Below, one piece after another: positions 1 through 5,739 of a DNA stretch of 5,809 nt (position 1 is the first letter of the stretch; each line of letters opens with the position of its first letter). The notes below the pieces were generated by a model. That model did not search any database. It was not told where the DNA came from and saw nothing but the letters and a program-made list of their open reading frames with translations. The position numbers and the translations under genes were made by a program. Origin of the DNA: Pirellulaceae bacterium (GTDB taxonomy: Bacteria; Planctomycetota; Planctomycetia; Pirellulales; Pirellulaceae); NCBI GenBank assembly GCA_030744095.1, contig JASLRF010000448.1, positions 1 through 5,809 of the forward strand, in the 5' to 3' direction.

Positions 1-990
1 GGTCCACTTTCTTGATCGGCAGTGAAACAACCCCAGAATCGCGCCGGCTACAGCCAGACAGTATTTGACAACACCAACTGAAAGGCGAATGTGCGATCTT
101 GCCCCGCCTGACACCGCGTTGCCGAACAACGATGATTGCCATGGCGCCACACGATAGTCGGCCAACCGTGCGGACAACTGCTGCACGACTTTTTCCGAAC
201 GATTCATGTCGTATTGATGACGCGCTCGCAGTTGTGCCCGTAAGACAGGAAACATGAGTATCACGGCCAGTGCCGCGCTCAGCGACAGCAATACCCACGT
301 CCGTTTGTGGGCAAGTTTGCTCCCCAGAAGCCAGCCGCCACCGATCGGTAGAAGAACAGCCAGGAATAACGCGTAGTAGGTACAGAGGTAGTACGTCGTG
401 GCATAGCTGACGGCCAAGAGAGTTGCCCGCCGAGACGTCGGTTCTGCAGCGAAATCGTGCAGCCGGCTTATGGTCCACACAATTCCAAAAACTGGCACCA
501 GCTGAAATGCGCCCAGCTCGTTATGGACAAACGGCAGCATCTCGACCATGCTGCCGCCCAACGCTGCCGGAAGGATGTCAACTTCCCATCGTCGCAACAA
601 GAGAAACGCGCTACACCCGTTGCAGGCCAATGCCAAAAGCAGCATCACATTGTATGCCGTGATGGGGCGATCGCGGCCAAAGGAAAGCGGTGCCGCCGCG
701 GCCGTCAGCGCCATCGGCTCGGAGATTGCGAATGTACCTTGCGACGGATGAAAGATCGGTGCGTTCCAGTAACCTCGGTACGATGCCGTGATCCGGTCGC
801 AGTTCCACCAGACGGTCCAGACACCAAACAAAGGAACCGTTGCCGCTGTCTGCGTCCCCACCGGAAGCGATCGGCCCAGATGACAGGTCAGTGGCCAGGT
901 GGACGCGATCGCCAGCGTCAGGTATATCCCGATAATGGCGCCGATTCCCCCCAACGCTTTCGCCCGCTTAGACAACTCGACTCGGCGCAT
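1..990 (-). CDS. Polytopic membrane protein, GT-C glycosyltransferase-like, N-terminal part (runs off left edge)
   Basis: Reading the minus strand from the ATG at 990-988 gives 330 codons with no stop down to base 1, so the C-terminus lies outside the window. An in-frame TAG at 1005-1003 and no other start between make this ATG the likely start. A weak CGGAG-like ribosome site precedes it. Hydrophobic segments lie near residues 13-33, 93-102, 113-132, 163-175, 189-216, 231-250 and 304-323. A conserved-looking first extracytoplasmic stretch spans residues 31-95. It includes TWPL (31-34), GTQTAATVPLF (45-55), WWNCD (61-65), GYWNAPIFHP (73-82) and SEP (90-92). This pattern recalls large uncharacterised planctomycete membrane proteins with a GT-C or PMT-like layout, which in characterised relatives move sugars from lipid-linked donors. 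I see no clear catalytic acidic motif, so enzymatic function is inference. It is transcribed divergently from the DUF1559 gene. The open frame and membrane pattern are certain; the family is moderately sure. Confidence 0.8.
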   Translation of the reverse strand, partial: MRRVELSKRAKALGGIGAIIGIYLTLAIASTWPLTCHLGRSLPVGTQTAATVPLFGVWTVWWNCDRITASYRGYWNAPIFHPSQGTFAISEPMALTAAAAPLSFGRDRPITAYNVMLLLALACNGCSAFLLLRRWEVDILPAALGGSMVEMLPFVHNELGAFQLVPVFGIVWTISRLHDFAAEPTSRRATLLAVSYATTYYLCTYYALFLAVLLPIGGGWLLGSKLAHKRTWVLLSLSAALAVILMFPVLRAQLRARHQYDMNRSEKVVQQLSARLADYRVAPWQSSLFGNAVSGGARSHIRLSVGVVKYCLAVAGAILGLFHCRSRKWT

Positions 991-1059
991 CCGTTGGCTC
1001 CGCTAATAGTTGCATTTTGCTGATTAGACTAAACCAAACCGTCGTGCCGTGCCGTTCCG

Positions 1060-1100
1060 AGTCAAGAAAACTTGACTTTTCTTGACTTTGCATTTGACCT
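1060..1100. repeat. 10-bp-phased TTGAC half-site array with a 7-bp dyad
   Basis: AGTCAAG (1060-1066) and CTTGACT (1071-1077) form a perfect inverted repeat around AAAA. CTTGACTTT then recurs at 1071 and 1081, and a weaker copy with TTGACC follows at 1094. Successive units start about 10 bp apart, so the half-sites face the same side of the helix. The array sits between two divergent genes and upstream of the predicted -10 of the DUF1559 gene. It could be an operator for a dimeric or tandem-binding regulator, or simply alternative -35 elements. The repeats are seen directly; the regulatory role is inferred. Confidence 0.55.
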
Positions 1101-1111
1101 TCCACTAGAAT
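1082..1111 (+). promoter_or_regulatory. Predicted sigma70-type promoter of the DUF1559 gene
   Basis: TTGACT (1082-1087) matches five of six consensus -35 bases. TAGAAT (1106-1111) matches five of six -10 bases. The spacer is 18 bp. Transcription would begin near 1118, leaving a leader of about 60 bases before the ATG at 1179. TTGAC copies at 1072 and 1094 are alternative -35 boxes with poorer partners. I found no equally good promoter for the minus-strand gene between 991 and 1060. Confidence 0.5.
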
Positions 1112-1167
1112 CCAAGATCTGAATTGGGCTTTTTTATCCATTTTGTATTTTACGTCCCTTTGGATCT

Positions 1168-1172
1168 GGAGG
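1168..1172 (+). promoter_or_regulatory. Ribosome binding site that fixes the DUF1559 start
   Basis: GGAGG ends six bases before the ATG at 1179-1181. It favours this ATG over the in-frame TTG at 1143, which would add 12 residues and has no Shine-Dalgarno sequence in front of it. Confidence 0.75.
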
Positions 1173-1178
1173 TGTGCA

Positions 1179-2234
1179 ATGCGTAAGAGGAGACGACGGT
1201 CTAAGCAGAGACCACCGTGCAAGCGGAAACCACCAGGCGTGGCTTTCACGCTGGTCGAGTTGCTGGTCGTAATTGCAATCATTGGAATTCTGGTCGCGCT
1301 TCTGCTGCCAGCCGTTCAGGCGGCGCGAGAGGCGGCCAGACGGATGTCGTGCAGTAATAATATGAAACAGATCGGCTTGGCGATCCACAACTACCACGAC
1401 ACGTACAAGACGTGCCCGCCGTCCTTTATTCCCTTCCGCGGAGGCACGAGTGCACCGTACCCACGGCGAAACTCAATGTCGCGCAGCGGTGGAAACCAGG
1501 CAGGCCGATACGGTCCCAGCTGGGCTGCCATGATTCTGCCTTTCATGGAACAACAACCATTGCACGATAATATTGATGTCAACCGCCCGATAAGCCAACG
1601 GGGAGGCCCTAACGCACAGGTAAGGGGAACCCGTATCCCGTCGTACGTCTGCCCATCGGACGTTTTCGCCAGAGAAGGAAACGCGCTGACTCGATACAAT
1701 GGACCGTGGGCACGGTCCAGTTATGGGATCAGTAGCGCTTGGGATCATAGAAACTCCAACTTTTGTTATGCGTGGCGATGGTGGCAGGTAGAGACTCCAG
1801 CGAATGTTCGAGGATTCGCTGGGGCTTATCAGGGGTCTACTTTTGCACAAGTTGTCGATGGCACCAGCAACACGACGGCGGTCTGGGAACTCCGCGCTGG
1901 CCCGTCGACGACCGACCCGCGTGGCGCATGGGCGCTTTCTCGAGGTTCGATCGTTGGTGGTTGCGGCAATGGCGATTGTCGTGGGATTAACTACCAACCG
2001 GCCAACCCGGATGACATTCACCAGTGTGTGGGCAATGGAACGCAGTGGCGAAACATCAAAATGCACTGCTGGGCGACAGGGGATTGTCAGCAGGGCCCCA
2101 AGAGCCTGCATCCCGGTGGTGCCCAAGCGACGCTTGCTGATGGTTCGGTTCGGTTCGTTTCCGAAACGATGAATCTGGCCACTTACCGAGCGGTCAAAAC
2201 GATCATGGGAGGAGAGACACTGAATTTCGATTGA
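1179..2234 (+). CDS. DUF1559 protein with type IV prepilin-like N-terminus and H-X9-DG C-terminus
   Basis: The protein has 351 residues, normal for the family. It begins with a very basic leader (RKRRRR at 2-7) and a prepilin-type cleavage region with AFTLVE at 22-27. A hydrophobic helix follows to about 44, then the family hallmark AVQAAREAARR (45-55). Further DUF1559 signatures are the SWAAMILPFMEQ strand (114-125), CPSD (158-161), DGTSNT (227-232) and the H-X9-DG motif with His311 and Asp321-Gly322. Five cysteines between 262 and 303 suggest disulfides in the extracytoplasmic domain. These proteins resemble pseudopilins of type II secretion or type IV pilus machines and are present in very many copies in planctomycetes. 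Their function is not established. The residue before Phe23 is Ala, not the usual Gly, and the leader is long. A promoter and GGAGG lie just upstream. Family assignment is very secure; the individual role is unknown. Confidence 0.96.
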   Translation: MRKRRRRSKQRPPCKRKPPGVAFTLVELLVVIAIIGILVALLLPAVQAAREAARRMSCSNNMKQIGLAIHNYHDTYKTCPPSFIPFRGGTSAPYPRRNSMSRSGGNQAGRYGPSWAAMILPFMEQQPLHDNIDVNRPISQRGGPNAQVRGTRIPSYVCPSDVFAREGNALTRYNGPWARSSYGISSAWDHRNSNFCYAWRWWQVETPANVRGFAGAYQGSTFAQVVDGTSNTTAVWELRAGPSTTDPRGAWALSRGSIVGGCGNGDCRGINYQPANPDDIHQCVGNGTQWRNIKMHCWATGDCQQGPKSLHPGGAQATLADGSVRFVSETMNLATYRAVKTIMGGETLNFD

Positions 2235-2250
2235 TTGTTCTCGAAAGGGA

Positions 2251-2294
2251 GGCTGGCAGGCGTGTACCAGGCACGCTTGTTGGCCGTTGTTTTC
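2251..2294 (+). terminator. 14-bp stem-loop plus T-rich tract: terminator or attenuator after the DUF1559 gene
   Basis: Bases 2251-2264 pair with 2272-2285 without a gap around a seven-base loop (TACCAGG). There are ten Watson-Crick pairs and four G-U wobbles. The stem is followed by GTTGTTTTC (2286-2294). The wobbles would become A-C mismatches in the opposite transcript, so the structure suits plus-strand RNA. It begins 16 bases after the DUF1559 stop codon. An intrinsic terminator is the simplest reading. The U-tract is interrupted by G, so partial read-through into the TPR gene is plausible. Confidence 0.55.
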
Positions 2295-2325
2295 ATTCCA
2301 GAGTGGTAGACCGTATGTCCGCGTC

Positions 2326-3627
2326 GTGAAATCGCAGCGGTCAAGGCTTTCCTCAAGAGAACAAGAAGTGTCGGCACCCCGCAACTCGCTGTTCCGATTG
2401 TCGGCTGCAATTGTCATCATCGCGGGGGTATTTTGTTCGATTGTCTGGCTCTCGCGAAGTCCGTCACCGGATGGCGTTCTTCCTCCAGGGCTCTCGCAGG
2501 ATCAATACCTGGAGGCGGCAAGGGCTTGGCAAGCAAAGCACGGGCGTGAACCGGAGCAGGTAGATGTCTTGGTCTGGCTAGCAGATTCGTTCGCGGTTGA
2601 GGGAAAGCTGAACGCTGCGATTGCCTGTTACGAAGCGATTCCCAGCGAGCATCCATCGTACGGGCCTGGTGCCCGTCTGGAGCAGGCCAAGGCACTCATT
2701 CGGCTTAACCGCGCGCCAGAAGCGGAAGCCAACCTGACAGCCTTCATGGATGTGATGAGTGAAGACCGACCGGTTTCTTGGCGCCAGCTTGTGGAAGCAC
2801 TGGATCTGCTCAGGTTTCTGCTGGAGGTTCAACTCCGTTTTGAAGAAACGCGAAAGGTTTTGCGCGTGATTCATTCGATCGACGCGGCACGAACATTCGA
2901 AACGATGGCATACTGTTTCCCCAGTGTCTTGCGTTGGAACGGCGAGCAATCCGTCCGCTGGTTAGAGGGTTTCGTAGAGGAGAATCCAGACGATTTTAAG
3001 CTCCGAGTTGCGCTAGGTCGGTACCGTACCGGAGAGGGAAAACTAGCTGAAGCAGAAAAGATTCTGCAAGAATGTTGTCGTCAGCGTCCGGAAAACCTGT
3101 ACGCATGGGCGGCACTTCTGGCCTGCTACTACGAGCAAGACGACTGGGCGAGAATCAGACAAGCAATGGCGACGCTTCCTCCCATCAAGAACTCGGATCC
3201 GTGGCTGTTGTCCAGGCTGCGCGGCCATCTTCATAATCACGAAGCTCAGTTTCAGGAGGCGGTGGAGTGCTTCCAGCAAGCGCTTGCCGCCGACCCTGCC
3301 AACGCCGAATCGTATCTGGGGCTGGCACAGGCGTATGCGGGACTCAAGCGCGACGGAGACCGGGCCACGGCCTTGCGCAAGGCGCACGTCATCGCTAGAC
3401 TACAGAACCGTACTGGGTGGGCTTCTGTCAAGGAAGGAGACGTCGAACCGTTACTGGAAATGGTGGGTCTTTGTGAGGAAATCGACCTCGGCGATCAGGC
3501 CCTGTTGGTTGCTAAACTTGTGCTCAAGATTGATCCAGACAACGTGGAGGCAAAGAAAGTTGCACATCGACTGCAATCAGCACGTGATGACGCACGGGCG
3601 CCACGCGAGATCACTCAGTCGCCTTGA
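2326..3627 (+). CDS. Membrane-anchored tetratricopeptide repeat (TPR) protein
   Basis: Starting at GTG 2326 the protein has 433 residues. A short basic N-terminus leads to one transmembrane segment at about 22-43, including SAAIVIIAGVF, and the rest should lie outside the cytoplasm. Helical-pair repeats of TPR type follow. Clear units are near 79-111 (LADSFAVEGKLNAAIACYE), 220-257 (LGRYRTGEGKLAEAEKIL), 291-326 (AVECFQQALAADPAN) and 327-360. Weaker units lie at 113-139 and 388-417. TPR arrays bind partner proteins, and no catalytic domain is visible. The start is uncertain: TTG 2287 (446 residues) abuts the upstream hairpin, GTG 2368 (419 residues) is also possible, no ATG precedes the membrane segment, and none has a strong ribosome site. 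The next gene follows closely or overlaps, implying co-expression with the CRTAC1-like lipoprotein. The TPR call is secure; its partner is inferred from context. Confidence 0.88.
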   Translation: MKSQRSRLSSREQEVSAPRNSLFRLSAAIVIIAGVFCSIVWLSRSPSPDGVLPPGLSQDQYLEAARAWQAKHGREPEQVDVLVWLADSFAVEGKLNAAIACYEAIPSEHPSYGPGARLEQAKALIRLNRAPEAEANLTAFMDVMSEDRPVSWRQLVEALDLLRFLLEVQLRFEETRKVLRVIHSIDAARTFETMAYCFPSVLRWNGEQSVRWLEGFVEENPDDFKLRVALGRYRTGEGKLAEAEKILQECCRQRPENLYAWAALLACYYEQDDWARIRQAMATLPPIKNSDPWLLSRLRGHLHNHEAQFQEAVECFQQALAADPANAESYLGLAQAYAGLKRDGDRATALRKAHVIARLQNRTGWASVKEGDVEPLLEMVGLCEEIDLGDQALLVAKLVLKIDPDNVEAKKVAHRLQSARDDARAPREITQSP

Positions 3628-3712
3628 GCTTTGTCAGACAGATCGTGCGATCGCCTTCCAATTCGCCAGGACGAGTTTTCCGACAAAGCCAAGTCCTGCG
3701 ACATTCCGCACG

Positions 3713-5503
3713 ATGTTGGGTTGCCTCCTCGTCCTCGTTGGGGGGTGCGGGAAGGGCGATCCACCTGCGATGAAGAACCCACCCAAGCCACCGGCGAGCG
3801 CCGGAGTCGAATTGAATTCGACACTTGAGGTGGCTCCAAAAAAGCCGACAGGGGTACTCCCGGACTTCACGACTCCCGAAACCGGGATCGATTTCCAACG
3901 CTACGACGATATGCGTGGTTTGCACCGCATTATCGAATCCAACGGTGGCGGTGTGGCACTCATTGATTACGACGGTGACGGCTGGCTCGATGCCTTCTTC
4001 ACCAACGGCTGCCGAGTGCCGTTGGAAGGCAGTACCGAAGAGCATACGAATGAAATGTATTGGAATATTGGCAAGGCACAGTTTTCCCGGACGACGGTCC
4101 AGACCCGGCTTGCGTGGCAAGGTTATTGCACCGGATGCGCTGTTGCTGATTACGATAGCGACGGTTTCGACGACCTCTACGTCACAGCTTTCGGTAAGAA
4201 CCGCCTATGGCGCAACAACGGCGATGGGACATTCGAGGATGTTACCGAGGCATCGGAAACGGACGTCGACGTGTGGAGTTCCAGTGTCGCACTGGCCGAC
4301 GTCAACCGCGACGGTCATCCTGACCTGTACGTCGTCAACTATGTCCAGGAAAAGGGCGAGCAGCCGCATTTGTGCAAGGATCCCGCGAGCCCAGACGGGT
4401 ATGTCACCTGTCCCCCAACGGTTCTTCGCGCGGAGGACGATGTGTTGTTTCTTTCTGATGGCGAAGGAGGGTTCTTCAGTGTGACCAACCGAGCCGGCAT
4501 CACTGGCGTCGATGGCAAAGGACTCGGTGTTGTGGTCTTCGATGCGAATCAAGATGGCTGGCCGGACATCTACGTGGCTAACGACGGTATGCCCAATTTT
4601 CTCTATCTGAATCAAACGCCGAGCGGGGCTGCCAGCCAGGTCACATCGTCCACCACGATAACCCCTATTCCAAAGTTTACCGAGGAGGCAGTGCAATTTG
4701 GTGCCGCCATGAACCAACTAGGAATGGCCCAAGCAAGCATGGGCGTTGCCCACGGCGACATTGACGGTGATGGCTGGACTGACCTCTTACTAACGCACTT
4801 TATTACAGAGACAAACACACTCTATCGGAACGATGGCGGTAGACAATTCGTGGACGCCACTCGCTTCAGCAGACTCGGTGCACCAAGCCAGACACAGCTA
4901 GGTTTTGGCACGGAGTTCATCGATTTCGACAATAACGGTTGGCTGGATTTGTTCGTCGCCAACGGTCATATCGACGACCTTCGCTGGCAACCGGCAAGTC
5001 CTCCGTATGCGATGCCGCCACAGTTCTTTCGCAATAATGGGGATGGCCGGTTCGAGGACTGTTCCACTTGGTCTGGCGATTACTTTCAAGGTCGGTGGCT
5101 CGGGCGCGGTGTCGCAGTCGGCGATCTGGACAATGACCGAGACCTCGACCTCGTGATATCACATCAGCGGTCCACGTCCGCCGTGTTGAGAAACGATACG
5201 GTAACCACCAACAGAAGCGTCATCCTTCGATTGATTGGGACAGGCGGTTCAAATCGGTCCGGCATCGGTACCAGGGTAGAAGCGGTAGGCCCGAGGTTTA
5301 AGCTGACAAGGGAAGTGGTTGGTGGCGGTAGTTATCAGTCGGCGTCCGATCGGCGAGTACACATTGGTCTGGGCGAACATGAAGTGATCGAAACGCTGTT
5401 CGTTCATTGGCCGTCGGGTACGACCGAAACGTGGCAGAATCTGACACCGGGATCCTATGTCCTCCGAGAATCGCAGGAGGAAATCTGGTCGGTGCACGAT
5501 TGA
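3713..5503 (+). CDS. CRTAC1-like FG-GAP/VCBS beta-propeller lipoprotein with ASPIC/UnbV domain
   Basis: From ATG 3713 the protein has 596 residues. MLGCLLVLVGGC at the N-terminus is a short hydrophobic signal ending in a lipobox with Cys12 as the lipid-attachment residue; a Pro-rich linker follows. Seven Asp-rich calcium-site motifs of FG-GAP/VCBS propeller blades lie at 85-93, 146-154, 196-204, 277-285, 349-357, 404-412 and 471-479. DYDGDGWLD and DIDGDGWTD are typical; the last (DLDNDRDLD) has lost its Gly. NNGDG turns occur at 168-172 and 441-445. The C-terminal ASPIC/UnbV domain spans about 500-590, with NRSGIGTRVEAVG (514-526), GGGSYQSASDRRVHIGLG (537-554) and HWPSG (565-569). Such proteins are exported calcium-binding propellers, often encoded beside TPR proteins; their function is generally unknown. 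The start is ambiguous: the frame is open upstream, and starts at GTG 3584 or ATG 3587 would overlap the TPR gene. No Shine-Dalgarno sequence decides it, and the 11-residue signal is unusually short and uncharged. Confidence 0.93.
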   Translation: MLGCLLVLVGGCGKGDPPAMKNPPKPPASAGVELNSTLEVAPKKPTGVLPDFTTPETGIDFQRYDDMRGLHRIIESNGGGVALIDYDGDGWLDAFFTNGCRVPLEGSTEEHTNEMYWNIGKAQFSRTTVQTRLAWQGYCTGCAVADYDSDGFDDLYVTAFGKNRLWRNNGDGTFEDVTEASETDVDVWSSSVALADVNRDGHPDLYVVNYVQEKGEQPHLCKDPASPDGYVTCPPTVLRAEDDVLFLSDGEGGFFSVTNRAGITGVDGKGLGVVVFDANQDGWPDIYVANDGMPNFLYLNQTPSGAASQVTSSTTITPIPKFTEEAVQFGAAMNQLGMAQASMGVAHGDIDGDGWTDLLLTHFITETNTLYRNDGGRQFVDATRFSRLGAPSQTQLGFGTEFIDFDNNGWLDLFVANGHIDDLRWQPASPPYAMPPQFFRNNGDGRFEDCSTWSGDYFQGRWLGRGVAVGDLDNDRDLDLVISHQRSTSAVLRNDTVTTNRSVILRLIGTGGSNRSGIGTRVEAVGPRFKLTREVVGGGSYQSASDRRVHIGLGEHEVIETLFVHWPSGTTETWQNLTPGSYVLRESQEEIWSVHD

Positions 5504-5521
5504 AGGTTGCCGTTTGATTGC

Positions 5522-5546
5522 CTGAGAAAAAATTCCGCTTTCTCGG
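5522..5546 (+). terminator. Stem-loop just after the CRTAC1-like gene
   Basis: CTGAGAAA (5522-5529) pairs with TTTCTCGG (5539-5546), one wobble included, around a nine-base loop. It begins 18 bases after the stop codon at 5503. No continuous T-run follows, only ATTCATCCGGTTTT, so intrinsic termination is possible but weak. Confidence 0.35.
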
Positions 5547-5584
5547 ATTCATCCGGTTTTGGGACGCCAAAGGTCAGCCAAGAA

Positions 5585-5629
5585 ACAACTGTCGCGAAAC
5601 GGTTGTAGGACGGGCGCTCTTGCCCGTCT
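5585..5629. repeat. Two tandem 22-base hairpins, possibly a dispersed palindromic element or transcription end
   Basis: The first hairpin pairs ACAACTGT (5585-5592) with ACGGTTGT (5599-5606) around CGCGAA, with one wobble. The second pairs GACGGGC (5609-5615) perfectly with GCCCGTC (5622-5628) around GCTCTT, plus a G-T closing pair at 5608/5629. They are nearly the same size and almost adjacent. No T-tract follows the second. The GACGGGC-loop-GCCCGTC unit resembles short GC-rich intergenic palindromes that I recall from planctomycete genomes, but dispersal cannot be shown from one copy. Confidence 0.45.
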
Positions 5630-5660
5630 GATCAGAGGAGACAATTATTCATTGGCTGGC

Positions 5661-5672
5661 ACTAGGCCTAGT
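5661..5672. repeat. Perfect 12-bp palindrome upstream of the last gene
   Basis: ACTAGGCCTAGT is its own reverse complement with no central gap. It lies 68 bases before the start at 5740 and touches the predicted -35 box, a plausible operator position. No regulator can be named. Confidence 0.4.
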
Positions 5673-5700
5673 TGTACCTGGCTGAGTCGCTTGTTTTAAT
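5672..5700 (+). promoter_or_regulatory. Possible promoter of the downstream lipoprotein gene
   Basis: TTGTAC (5672-5677) is a partial -35 match. TTTAAT (5695-5700) matches five of six -10 bases, with a 17-bp spacer. The start codon is 40 bases beyond. The weak -35, the adjoining palindrome and the hairpins upstream suggest a separately initiated, possibly regulated transcript. Confidence 0.35.
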
Positions 5701-5724
5701 GTGCTCAATAATGCTCACTAAATC

Positions 5725-5732
5725 AAAAGGAG
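5725..5732 (+). promoter_or_regulatory. Strong ribosome binding site of the last gene
   Basis: AAAAGGAG ends seven bases before ATG 5740. It is the strongest Shine-Dalgarno sequence in the window that serves a confident start, whereas the TPR and CRTAC1-like genes have none that is obvious. Confidence 0.75.
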
Positions 5733-5739
5733 ATCTAAC

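Noticed and set aside
457..1023. A 188-codon plus-strand open frame.
   Set aside because: It lies antisense to the continuous membrane-protein frame at 1-990. Its product is rich in Arg, Cys and Gln with no recognisable domain, as expected for a shadow frame.
1111..1170. Pairing of TCCAAGATC (1111-1119) with GGATCTGGA (1162-1170), which would hide the ribosome site.
   Set aside because: It needs a bulge, and most of the left arm lies upstream of the predicted transcription start.
1143..1178. TTG-initiated 12-residue extension of the DUF1559 protein.
   Set aside because: GGAGG at 1168-1172 is correctly spaced for ATG 1179, and the extension adds nothing typical of the family.
1473..2420. A 315-codon minus-strand open frame.
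   Set aside because: It is antisense to the unambiguous DUF1559 gene, has no family signature, and spans past the end of that gene.
3284..3583. The first 100 codons of the longest version of the CRTAC1-like frame.
   Set aside because: They overlap the TPR coding sequence in another frame and have shadow-like composition. The recognisable protein begins with the lipoprotein signal near 3713.
3641..3654. GATCG-TG-CGATC imperfect palindrome next to GCGATCGC, considered as an operator.
   Set aside because: It is within the TPR/CRTAC1 junction with no promoter nearby, and it is better explained by the general excess of CGATCG in the window.
3825..4484. A 219-codon plus-strand frame inside the CRTAC1-like gene.
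   Set aside because: It is a +1-type shadow of a secure coding region. The Ser/Thr/Arg-rich product follows from repeated GAC/GGC codons read out of frame.
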